From assembly GCA_036850595.1 (NCBI GenBank), contig CM072151.1:21057307-21121306 (forward strand): a stretch of 64,000 nt of DNA, given 5' to 3'. Source of the DNA: Rhyacichthys aspro. Its lineage: Eukaryota > Chordata > Actinopteri > Gobiiformes > Rhyacichthyidae. Each line of letters starts with the position of its first letter. Within the stretch, counting starts at the first letter, position 1. The notes below the pieces were generated by a model, which was not told the origin of the DNA, did no database searches, and worked only from the letters and a program-made list of their open reading frames with translations. Positions 37,886 to 49,330 of the stretch are shown here, in pieces. The translations under genes were made by a program, and so were the position numbers.

Positions 37886-38946
37886 GCATTTATAAGGTGT
37901 GTAGCACTGTAGATGTAAAGAGATACGAACAAAAGGAGTATTTATTTGACGTTATTTATTTTACAATAAAACAGGCCAAGAAAACCTCAGAGGAGTATGT
38001 ATTTTCCACTTGTTTACTGTAAGTAGTTTCACTAGTATCTCTTTGATGACACATGCAACAACCTGCTGCTCACTAGTCACTGAGACACACCTAGATTGCA
38101 TGCCTTTTCTCAGCTTCACTTGAATCGGTCTCCTTTGTTTGGACAATTAATTTGATCTATTTATTAATTCCGTCTAAATCAATTGTTTAGCTAGTTTCCA
38201 GAAGTCCTCACCAGAGACTTCCAAAGTATCTCCAAAGTAGTCATTTATCCTTGTTGTCTGGAAAGTTACTAAACAAATTTGTGTTCCCAGCTGACAAAAG
38301 AAAGGATTGAGTAATCATGCTCAAGTCAAGGAAAAGTAAAGTTTGTGGTGCTTTTGGATGTAATTTTTAATGGTTGTGGCCTTTTGGAAATAGACTTTAT
38401 CGCTTCTTACTTCCACTTCATTTGCCAGTTAATGTCAAGAGTCTTGTCAAGTACACCGGAGTGGATCTATAACAGCTGCTATGAGAGATGTTGGCTTCGG
38501 CTCCACATGAAAAATGCTCCATTTAAAAAGTTTGGGGTTCCACATGGAAGCAATGAAATGAGATGCCATTGTATGATGATTTTGACAGTAACTAACGTGC
38601 AGAGATTTACAAATTACAAATTGTAGAGGGAATAGTTTTTTTAAACCAAATATACCTTTTAATTGCTTTGTCTCTTCTTTTATTTCCAACAATCACTGGA
38701 TCAAATGTCTCCACTTTCCTACTCTTGGAAGCATTGTATGAAGTTCTCACATATAATCATTGGACAGAGCCATTTTAGATATAAATATGCACTCCTGTCA
38801 CTCTTCAGCCTGAGAGTAGAGAACACTTAGAGTCACTGATCTCCTGGGATTACTGAGTTTTTGCAGCAATTATTCGATTTATCTGTCAAACAAAGCAGTC
38901 AGAGGAAAATAGTAGCTCATTTAGTATAATCTAATAATATAATCTA

Positions 38947-39033
<87 letters not shown>

Positions 39034-40880
39034 TTTTTGGTGAAGAATACGGAAAGGGCTGGGTGTTGGCTGGGTGACAGCTGTAACAACACAATCAGTA
39101 CCCAGTAAAATGACATTCTAATGTATGTTTCACACTGGGCTAATGTCAGTTATGTTAGAGTCTGCTTAGTTTGCAATATTGTTAAACATTTGTTTTGGAG
39201 CGCACCAACATTTTAAATAATATTGCTGTAGATTTAAAATGACCTCTATTGTACAGAACTAGTATTTTCAGAAGACTCAGAGATAGGTCAGTGGCACATA
39301 ATACACTATCATTTTAACACTAGTTATCCCAACCAGCACCAGATTGAGCAGCTTCCTAAATTAAGTTGAAGATTTCTTTACTTCCAAAGGAGTGCTTTGG
39401 GAGTCACAACCAAGAGCTTTGTTTTGTTGCTGCTGAGATGGAGAAGGTAAGAGACATCCCAGTTTGTTGCTCCATTTAAGAGTCATAACAGGTCTGTTCA
39501 TTAACACTCATATTAAAGGGAATAGCACAATATTTTGTTAAAAGGATCTGTCAGATTCTTAGGGATAGGTAACATATTTCAGATCGTATTTACCACTTTG
39601 GAGTAGCAGACAGGATGTCTTAATGTCTTAAGATTTGTGTTATGTATGGCTGGCTGCTAATGGAACTATACTAAACATGTACTCTTTTAAAGCAAATACC
39701 AAAGCTTCTACAGTGCTACAAACTACAATTAGTGCAAATGACATAAAATAGATTTACATGTTTCATCTGAAACCCCAGAATTTACTTAACTTTAAACTGT
39801 TAAGCTATTCTTAAATTAACTTATGCCCATGGCCTGGTTTGTGCTGCAAAGTCAAACTATGTCACTACGGGAATGATTTAAATCATCAATCATCAGATCA
39901 TTATAATTTAGTAAGACGTAAAGAGTTTATTTTTGGATTGTAGAACAAACACAAAGAGCGTACAGTATTTAATTGCTATAGTATGTTATTAGAGTTTTGT
40001 TTGGTAGAGGTGTGGGACAGGTATAACACCATATCATCTGTGGGTGTGGCACATCACCGTCCTAACCCCCAGCAGTGAAAGTGTTTCATAAGTCACTGTG
40101 TAATTGTGTTCAGTGATCTACCACTGTCAATACATTTCAATGAAGCCCCCATGTTTTCATAAATAATTCATGCATAAACCAGGAAAACATAAAGCTCAGT
40201 AAAACACATAAAGAAGCCAAGTCAAGCTCAATGGCTCACCAAGTTCACTGCACATCAGTGGGAAGATGGTCATGGACATCCATGTTTCATATAAGATATT
40301 ACATTGGACATATTAGACATGAGAAAAATATAAAAAACATGCACAGTTAAAAAGAGTGAAGTGCAAAGCTGACCACCAGCAGACAATAGCTTTGCTGGTA
40401 TTAAATGTTATCCTTTAAATCATCAAACATCATATGTAAAAAAATACAGGCAACGTAATAAAGGAAAGGTCATCAAAGACAAATTGTCTTTCTATGGTCA
40501 AAAAATGTAATAAACTGATAAATATGGGGAATAAAATATTAGGCAACCTTCAATGCTCAATAAAGGTAAAAACACATAGCCTTACTTTTACAAGAATGTG
40601 TTAAGAAGTAGGTAGACTTTTACATTACTGATACATATTTTATTGCTACATTTTTTTTTTATTTCTATGTATTATTATAACAAATGAACATTGAAGAAGC
40701 CTAGTCCATCTGACAGCTCATCATTTTTTGTTGAAGGCGTAGCTACATTTAATCCTGTAATTAGCCTATGTCTTTAATTAGCCTATGTCTTTCCTTGGTG
40801 TTTCTCATGGCCGCAGGTACAGTAAAACTGATCCGGACATAATGAAAAGCTCCAGTCGGGAACATAAATGGAGAAATATA
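37886..40880. other. Intergenic DNA upstream of the desmoglein gene
   Basis: AT-rich non-coding DNA with the microsatellite at 38949-39038. No coding exon was recognised. Confidence 0.45.
38949..39038. repeat. (AT)n microsatellite followed by poly-T
   Basis: About 66 bp of AT dinucleotides run into 24 T residues. Confidence 0.95.
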
Positions 40881-40929
40881 AAGCTAATCAATGTATTTGA
40901 CTTGGTTTCCGGTTGAGTGTGAGCTAGCA

Positions 40930-41138
40930 TATCACCTGTAGGCTCGCGGTGCGTGTGCGCGCGCTGTTCTCGTGCCCTGAGGCTGTGGGCTGTGCGCAGG
41001 TGTGGAGCGCGAGCCCTCCTCTTTTATAAAGCGGCCTCCGAGCGCTTTCAGCTCAGTCATTCAAGAGAGACCACCGGACACAGATCACAGGAAAAGGACT
41101 ATATCACGTTACACGGACTTTGGGAGTTTTCTCCAGCG
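40930..41138 (+). promoter_or_regulatory. Promoter and 5' UTR of the desmoglein gene
   Basis: A TATA box (TATAAA, 41025-41030) lies 109 bp before the start codon, which places transcription start at about 41055. The region is GC-rich compared with its surroundings. Two E-boxes, CACCTG (40933-40938) and CAGGTG (40997-41002), lie upstream. Sites of this type are bound by Snail/ZEB repressors in epithelial cadherin promoters; here that role is inferred only. Confidence 0.6.
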
Positions 41139-42417
41139 ATGGTTCGACTTTTTTCACCGACGATTGTCTTTGTACTTGTGGCTATTGTGAGTACCATAGT
41201 ACCATATTTGTTTTTTTCTTCTTGAAATCGTGTCAGGTGTAACAACTTCATTCAGAAGCTACAAGGCTGCTTATTTAATTAGCTCTACAGAAATAGGTCT
41301 ACATAACAACAATACAATTGAAAGTCATACAGCATAGGCTTTTATTTCCTTGTGACCAAGCTAACCCAGTGGTGAAATGTCCACTGGCTCCAGTTTCACG
41401 GTGTGTAGCAGGCTAAACAAAGTATCAGGTAGCCTACATAAATACTACCATTCTTCTAGCCCTGTGGTTGTCAAACTTTTCGCACATTACAACGTATTTG
41501 GCTCTTCATGACAGTAAAACATGCTAGTTTTTATTATCATTTTTATTTCATTTTACAGACGATTTCATTTTCATTTCAACTTTATTTCGGGCTCCTGGTC
41601 CAATAATTAAAACACAGACAGTACAAAAATATAAAGTAAGTTAAAAATACATTTTAAAAAGACAGCTGTAGCAGTGTCTCCACAACTTGGACTGGTAGCA
41701 TATTACACTAAACCTCAAATTTGTCAGGCTCAGTTATATTCCTATGTAACTATGTTTAATAATCACATGCCTTTAAGAGCATTCAATTAGTAATTATAAG
41801 TAATTATATAGTAGCCTATGTATGTGTATATTGTTGTATGAATATGTATCAAAACTGTGATAAAAACAATTTACCACTGGCCTGGCCCTTAAATTCTGCT
41901 TTGGACTTTTAAAGACTTCTGATCGACACTGTCTTACTGCTTATTCGCATGTTAATATATAGTCTGCTGTTATATGGTTATAAAATGTTGTAATAAAAAA
42001 GGTTTTTTCTACCTTATACCTGGACCAAAGCGGGAAACAAAGCATGTTTTCTTCATTTCTTCAAGATATCTATGCATAAATGCAGACTTGATCAAACACT
42101 TGATCAAAATCTGCACGTTCCCACTTTTTCTTTTTATTGGCATCCTTTAACCAGAAACTTTGTGGGGGTCCTTGTATTTTTAAATACCAAATGAAACATG
42201 GCAACTCGTTGACTCATTGTTCTGATTTTGTTCATTTTCCACCACATTTTTTAAAATCTTTTGCCCGTTTTATTTTTTTTTCTTTTTCCTTTTCCCCCTT
42301 TCCCCCCCCCCGGGGCGCCGGGGGGGGGGGGCCCTCCCCCCCCCCTCCCCCCCCCGGCCCCCCCCCCGCGGGCCCGGCGGCCCGCCGGGGGCCCCCCCCC
42401 CCCCCCCTCTCCCACAA

Positions 42418-42468
<51 letters not shown>

Positions 42469-42479
42469 CCCCCCCCCCG

Positions 42480-42513
<34 letters not shown>

Positions 42514-42654
42514 GGGGGGGGGGGGGGGGGGCGGGCGGGGCGGCGGCGGCGCCCCCCCGCGGGGGCGGGGGGGGGCCCGGGGGTTTTTGTGGGGGGTTTT
42601 CCCGGCGGGGGGGTTGGGGGGGCGGGGGCCGGCCGCGCCGGGGGTGCCCCCCCG

Positions 42655-42685
<31 letters not shown>

Positions 42686-45600
42686 CCAGTGTAATCATTG
42701 TGTTTTAATTCAGTATCAACCAAAACCAAATAGTGACTCACGAATTGGCAAATACTTACTTTAAACTAAATAACAACAAATATTTAACACATTGTAATAG
42801 TTAAGACATAATTAGGGTATGTGCAGCAATGGAATATTCAACTGGAATTCACTGGAATTTAGTTCCAACAGGACACGACTTTAGAAATGTGGTGACAGTA
42901 CACAATCGAATTGAATCTAATTTTTACTTTTGTATGGCTTCAGGTTGTTGCTGTTGCTAACTCTGAATCTTTGGTGAGAAAAAGAAGAGAGTGGATCCTG
43001 CCTCCCAAACCTCTGAAGGAGAACGAGGACTACACTCAGAGGGAATATATTGCAAAGGTAAGACATTAAAATGCGCAAGTAACCCTGCCAGCTACTATTA
43101 TTTTAGAGCCCCTAATATCGAATGAAGTCTTTGATTTTTCCTGGGTTTATTTTTGTATTTTCTGGTTTTATCGCTGTTTTAATACTTGTTGTTTCCTAGT
43201 TTATCAAAAGGTTTAGGCTCTGGTTGAGTCCTCAAATGGTTTGAGCCAGGTCTTGGCCTTAGACCAAGTTCAATTTTGGTTTAGTTCTGGATTTAATTGT
43301 TGGTTTAGTTCTGATTTAATATCAGGTTTAGTATGTTTTTTTTTAGTTCTGGCTTGGTCTTCTCATCTTGGTGGCTGGCTTTCTTAGGTATTTCAATTTA
43401 GTCCTGGAAGTAATGTAGCTTTAACCTTATTTTGACAATGTGGTTTTTGGTCTGTGTATATCCCTGGTTCTGTCTTGGATACACTCTGATGTAGACAAAG
43501 TAATTCAAAATGTCAAGCGGTATCCTACTGAGCAAAAAAGGTCATTTATTAATAATTGTTCACTTGTTTTACCCTTTCTCCCAGATCCGCTCTGATTATG
43601 AAGACAACTGGAACATCAGATATGCTCTGGAAGGTATTGGAGCAAACCAGGCTCCGTACAATGTTTTTGTTGTGGACTCCAGAACAGGATTTATCCGTGT
43701 GACCAAAATTCTTGACCGAGAGGAGATTGACACCTACAATGTAAGACCTATACATTTTCAGTCCAATATTTAAACCAACGCAGATTGCACAAACTATAAT
43801 ATACTTTTATTTGGGTCATTTTCCAGCTGTCGGGGATTGCTACTTTTATGGACGGAAGCCAGGCAGAGACCAAAATAGGCATTAAAATCAAGGTGGTGGA
43901 TGAGAATGACAACGCTCCAAAGTTCAATATCATTCAAAATGGCAAAGTGGATGAGCTGAGCGCAGCCGGTAAGGGTCACTAAAAGGATGTCCTACATTAC
44001 TTTGGCCTTTGTTGCATTGCGCATTAAGCCAAAACTCTGCATTTGTTAATTGTAGTACAAGGCATTAATTATGGTCAGTCAGTCCCAATGCTAAGAAGAA
44101 AGGGTTCCAGAAATGTATAAAAATGCATACAAGCACTGTTTAACCAAACCTACAGGCCTGTGTTATGTAATCATCAGGATTTCATCAGTGTTATTCAAAT
44201 CAGAGTTTGAGAGATTTTTTTTTTAAATGTTTTTTTCTTTATTTATTTTTACCACAAGTAAAAGACAAAGCTCTGTGGAAAAAAAATCTGCATAATGACA
44301 ACTTTACTCAGCCATTTTTCTCATAATAATGTTGAATAGTTTGTGGAAGACTTTCATTTATCATGCCTGATCAAAATTTGAATATGTCTTTTCTTTCTGT
44401 TGCTTCTAGGCACTAAAGTTATGACACTGACTGCCACTGACGCAGATGAACCAAACAACCCAAACTCACAGATTGCCTACACTATTGTGAGTCAGGAGCC
44501 AAATGATGACATGTTCTACATAAGCCCGAGCGGGACAGTTTTTGTAAAGCGAGACAACCTGGACAGAGAGGTAAAAACATACTCAGGATTTAATAAAGAC
44601 GTGTGGCATGAACCTGATATTAACTAACAACCCATGTAGAAACCTTTAATTGTTGTTATAATACTTTAATCTTATTTTTTCAGACTGTAGATCGTTACGT
44701 TTTGACCGTGAAAGCTCAAGATTTAAATGGTGACCCAAGGGGCAACTCTGTAACAGGCACTGTCACTATTCAAGTTGAAGATGTTAATGACAATCTACCC
44801 ACTCTGGAAAAAACACAGGTCTTTTTTTCTTCTTCTTTTCTTTATATCAAAACTTACTTTGGTTATTAAAGAATTGTTTGTGACTTATGACCTGTCTTTG
44901 CAGTATGAAGCTAACATCGAGGAGAACACTTACGGCGTGGAGGTGATGAGACTCAAAGCCAACGATCTGGACCTGAAGAACACGGACAACTGGGAGGCTG
45001 TGTATGAGATCACCAAAGGGAACGAGGCTGGGTACTTCAGCATCAAAACAGACCCCAAGACCAACGAGGGCATCCTAATACTTGAGAAGGTACAGTTTAT
45101 GCACGCTGCATGTACATTAGCCATGCTCATTTTGTTTGTTTGTTTTTTAGACCACCAAGTGAACATTGCTCAGTCCAAAATGTCTCAGTTCAAATGCAGC
45201 TTTTTAAATTTCTGTGGTGAGAAACAGTGGACCAGAGCGCTTCTTAAAATTTCAGTAACAGGCTTGTAGACATTGTCAGAAAAGTGCTTTTTATCAAGTA
45301 ATTATAGGAAAATAGCAACAGCGGGATTGCATTGGCCTCGTTAAACTAAAATCTGCAATTAATAGATAAATTTAAATTTACATCTTGATATATTTTGTTT
45401 ATTTGTGTGTGTTCTGCAGGCTGTGGACTATGAGGATGTGAAAGACCTTGACCTTGGAATCATTGTGAAAAACAAAGCTCCCATGTTCGACGGCTCTGTA
45501 GGTTTCACTAACGTTGGCATCGGTTTGGGAGGAGGAGGAGCTGGAGGAGCCGGAGGAGCCAGCGGTGCCAGTGGGGCCAGCAGTGGGGGTTCATGGGAGT

Positions 45601-48600
45601 CTATATATAAAACCCATCCAATCAAAATTAATGTGAAGAACCAACCAGAGGGGCCACGCTTCGACCCCAAAGTCAAAGCCATTCCGATCTCAGAGGAATC
45701 AACCTCATTCAGTGTTAAAGACGTCATCGCACGTTACCCTGCCATCGACCAAGACACGGGCAAACCAGCCGAGAATGTTAGGTCAGTACAAGCACACATA
45801 CTGTATACTGCATCAATATGAGCATTCTGTCACTTAAACCATGCACACTTAATGATATGTCTTTTGTTCTGTAGGTATGTGAAGGGGAAAGACACTGGGA
45901 ACTGGCTGACCGTTGATCCGGTGACAGCTGAGATCAGACTGAACCAGCTGCCTGACAGAGAGTCTCCTCTGCTGGTCAACGGCACATACTTTGCTGAAGT
46001 ACTGTGTATTACAGAAGGTACACTCTCATTATCTCTCATTACTCTCATTATCATTAGAGGCACTGGAAGCCGATACTGCAAGCATAAAGCAGGTGTCACA
46101 AACAGAGCTGGTGTCAGGAAGTACAGTCGATAATGGTTAAATGTAATACTGAAATTTACACTACTAAAAGGTCTTGTTGAATGCTATTAATCATTTAGAA
46201 TAAGAATTTTTCATTTTTTAAGGCCTGATTTTGAATGGCACTTACTTTGCTCATGGGCGTACACTTATTTTACACACACACACATTCAATAAATCGGGGC
46301 AAATAGGTTTTAAGTGAGAAGATTTCCCCTGAACTTGCTCCAAACTTTGCTTATGTGACCTGCTTCTTGTCTCCAAACAGACATGCCCGCCAAAACAGCC
46401 ACCGGGACCATAGCGATCCAGGTGGAAGACTTCAACGACCACTGTCCCACTTTGACGAGCAGCGTCCAGACTCTATGCACCTCGGACGATGCTGTTATTG
46501 TGAACGCTCTCGATGAGGATTTCTTCCCCAACGGGCCACCTTTCCACTTCAGTATCGTCCCCGAGCACACCCAGGGGAAGTGGCAGGTGGAGCATTTGAA
46601 CGGTCAGTACAGTGGGTTGTTCTCATCGCTTACTGCACAAGTTTAAAGTTTCAGGTCAACAGGACACAGCCTCAGATCAGGTTCATTTGAGAATCAACCT
46701 CGGACTTGTTTCTCTCTCTTATAGACACAGCGGCGATCCTGAGGTCTGAGGAGTCCCTGTGGCCTGGTGTGTATGAGGTGGAGTTTATAGTCACTGACCA
46801 GCAGGGGGAGTCCTGTCCTGAACCACAGAAGGTCCAAGTCCAAGTGTGTACCTGCGAGGATGGAGTGAATTGTGGAAAACGAGGAGGATTAGGTCAACCC
46901 ACCAAAAAAGTAGAGTTTGGACCAGCAGGCATCGGTCTGCTGTTCTTGGGCCTGCTCTTACTGCTGTGTGAGTAGAACAAGACTGTTCTATAGGATTAAT
47001 CATTGCATATATTTCTGTAACCTAGTAATAGGAAATCTCTGTGTTAAAGCACTTCTGATGACACATTTTAGACTCAAGGCATATAAGATTAATACATTAA
47101 AGCCATTAAAATCAATCAGTCATTTGTAATACATACTTTGTCCACCAGGGACCATAAATGTCTTATAAAATCTTTTACTTTGCTCATGAGATAACACTGA
47201 AAACAATAAGATTCTGTCTTTATTTTTAGTGATTCCTCTGCTGGCACTTTTCTGCTTCTGTGGAGCATTTGGGGGTCCTGGAGCCTTTGCTGAGATGCCC
47301 TTTGATACTAAATCTCATCTCATTAACTACCACACAGAGGGCCAAGGGGAGAACACGGTAGGACTTCACTTTGCAGTTACTTTCATTACTGCAGATGTAC
47401 TATGAAGTGTTCATTTAACTGAAAACAGCGCACAGTTCTCAAAGATCCTATTGTTATTTCTATTATCAGGAGGTGCCTCTGATGAACCTGCCCACACAGT
47501 TGGATGGAAATATGGTCAACATAGGTATGGGTGGGGCCACAAAAAGCTTCACTAATATGGACTTTCAGCAGCGTTCAGTGACATCGATGGATGGGATGAA
47601 TGGAGCTTTTTATCAAGGTTTTGGAGCTGGTAACATGGATGGAACCTGGAGGTCCATGAACCAGATGGGCGGCAGTGCTTTTAACTCAGAATATAGGAGC
47701 AGAGAAACAGAGGGGATTTTTGACGGCATGGCTCTGCCATACCACTTCCTGGGCCAGTATTACAGTCAGGTAAAAAGGATTTATTTTATAAATCACTTAA
47801 ATAAATTAGAATAATTTTAATTTTTGAATTTTTGAACCTAAATATCTCATGTTGCTCCAACAGAAGGTGCAGAGTGGCACTGAAGGCCTGGCTGTGAAGG
47901 ACAGTCTCTTGGTGTATGACTATGAGGGCCAGGGCTCCGAGGCCGGCTCCGTGGGCTGCAGCAGTCTGGCTCCTGACAACGACCTGCAGTTCCTCGATGA
48001 CCTGGGACCAAAGTTCAAGACCCTGGCTGAGGTTTGTGGACCCAAGCAGATCGCAGCTGATGTCCAGCCTGCTGCCCCTGCTCAACCTGCCACCCCCATC
48101 AGCACTCACACAGCAGTGTCCACTGTGGTGGCCCCAGTCCCCAGACCAGAGCCCATCCTCAAACCAGAGCCCATCCTCAAACCAGAGCCCATCCTCAAAC
48201 CAGAGCCCATCCTCAAACCAGAGCCCATCCTCAAACCAGAGCCCATCCTCAAACCACAGCCCATCCTCAAACCAGAGCCCATCCTCAAACCACAGCCCAG
48301 CCCCAGACCAGAGGCCAGCAGTAGTGTGGTCCGAGAGAGCTCCGAGCGCTCTCAGACAGTCATAGTCAAAGAGGTGGCCCCTAATGCCCCAGCCCCTCAG
48401 GTCCCTCAGGGCCAGATGCTAGTGCTCCAGCAGCAGCCACAGGTCTACTACACCACGGCCCCAGTCCTACAGCCCATGCACTACATGGTTCAGCCTCAGC
48501 TCCAGAACACCATGCTCATGACAGAGGCCCCGGGTCCCAACCTGCAGAGTGTGATGCTGGTGAATGGCACCCAGAGCGTCCCCAGCCAAGGCCTCATGGT

Positions 48601-49021
48601 CCAGGGACAGACTGTAGTGTCGGGACAGTCCCAGGTCCCCGGGATGGTGCTGGTGGACCGAAGCAGAGCACAGGGGGCGGCAGCCACCCTTTCTGGCTCC
48701 CAGACCATGCTGCTGGTGGAGGGAAAGGTTCCGTCGGGCTCCAAAACAGTGCTGAAGACTGGTCAGAACCTGGTGCAGCCTGGACTCTCAGGGTCTCAGA
48801 CGGTCCTGGTGGTCGGGGGATCCTCCAGCACAGCACAAATCCAGGAGTCTGGGGGCCTCAAGAGCAATCTGTCTGGGGCTCAAAGAGCCCTCCACAACAA
48901 GAGCAACTCCACTGTGTCCAGCTCCAGCAGCACGGTCACCAGCACAGTCAACAGCGCCCCCTCTGTTTCTAGAAGGGTGGTGCTGCAGGAGAGCAGAGAA
49001 CTCACTCAGACTCATCTGTAA
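41139..49021 (+). CDS. dsg2: Desmoglein (desmoglein-2-like desmosomal cadherin), 14 coding exons
   Basis: Calcium-dependent desmosomal adhesion receptor that links cells and anchors intermediate filaments through plakoglobin/plakophilin. Coding exons: 41139-41186, 42944-43057, 43585-43740, 43827-43968, 44410-44570, 44684-44818, 44904-45089, 45420-45781, 45875-46017, 46381-46602, 46725-46967, 47230-47357, 47470-47769, 47864-49021. All introns are GT/AG, and phases agree to give 1165 residues (human DSG2 has about 1118). Visible parts: signal peptide 1-22; furin site RKRR 28-31; mature start E-W, giving the adhesive Trp at position 2; EC1 with LDRE and DENDNAP (131-137); EC2 ending DVNDN (240-244); EC3 with a Gly/Ala/Ser-rich insert (351-371); EC4 ending DFNDHCP (499-505); membrane-proximal domain; membrane helix about 624-649; catenin-binding LLVYDYEGQGSE (795-806) and FLDDLGPKFKTLAEVC (823-838); KPEPIL repeats (874-927); desmoglein-type repeats after 940. 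The long tail and repeats favour desmoglein over desmocollin. DSG2 is the nearest subtype from memory, not from alignment. Confidence 0.93.
42297..42687. other. Poly-C/poly-G block in intron 1, probable artefact
   Basis: About 390 bp of C and G runs in intron 1 of the desmoglein gene, of the same character as 20905-21455, with normal AT-rich intron on both sides. The first half is mainly C, the middle mainly G and the end C again. Long Pro/Gly frames on both strands here are compositional. The true intron length is uncertain. Confidence 0.8.
43200..43400 (+). repeat. Degenerate GGTTTAGTTCTGG repeat in intron 2
   Basis: Units such as GGTTTAGGCTCTGGTT, GGTTTAGTTCTGGATTTA, GGTTTAGTTCTGATTTA and TTTAGTTCTGGCTTGG recur at irregular spacing, like the words seen at 14736-14900 and 62890-63020. 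Confidence 0.5.
45528..45590 (+). repeat. Gly/Ala/Ser-coding low-complexity insert in exon 8
   Basis: Twenty-one codons encode only Gly, Ala and Ser (four GGA codons, then GAG/GAS-type triplets). The insert is in frame and lies between the NKAPMF strand of EC3 and the SIYKTHPIKINVKN strand. Mammalian DSG2 has a short linker here without this run. Confidence 0.85.
48143..48304 (+). repeat. 18-bp coding minisatellite encoding KPEPIL
   Basis: Nine consecutive 18-bp units in frame: RPEPIL, five KPEPIL, KPQPIL, KPEPIL and KPQPSP. Several units are identical at the DNA level, so unit number is likely to vary between alleles. It lies in the cytoplasmic tail between the catenin-binding region and the C-terminal desmoglein repeats. 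Confidence 0.95.
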
Positions 49022-49330
49022 ATATCAGACTTTCTTAGAGACATTGTTCTGGCCTGGTTCAGAACTGCACAGACCATAGGGTCTCCACACACGAATGTTT
49101 TACTCTGAATGTCAGCAGCTTTAAAATGATGATATGATAATATTAGCACTGATTGTTTGGGCGTAACAAATACATCAGTTTACTGCTTTTTGTATTTGCA
49201 CTGAGTTAAATGTACAAACAGCTCCACTGCCACAATTCAAGAGATGTTTTATTATTTGTTAAATGGAATGTGATGTTTTTATTTGCTTGTTAGTTGTTGT
49301 TTTTTCACCAATAAACTTGTACTGCTAAGA
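49022..49330 (+). other. 3' UTR of the desmoglein gene
   Basis: It follows the TAA stop at 49019-49021. The AATAAA polyadenylation signal is at 49310-49315. Much of this UTR is repeated at 60060-60245. Confidence 0.75.
49310..49315 (+). terminator. Polyadenylation signal AATAAA of the desmoglein gene
   Basis: Canonical hexamer about 290 bp after the stop codon. The duplicate locus has the equivalent AATAAA at 60218-60223 in matching context (CACCAATAAA). Confidence 0.8.

Noticed and set aside
42137..42764. Pro/Gly-rich reading frames of 140-185 codons on both strands
   Set aside because: They arise from the poly-C/poly-G block in desmoglein intron 1; several frames are open at once, which is a composition effect.
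48106..48365. Minus-strand and alternative plus-strand repeats (GLRMGS and SPSSNQ)
   Set aside because: They are shadows of the KPEPIL minisatellite in desmoglein exon 14.
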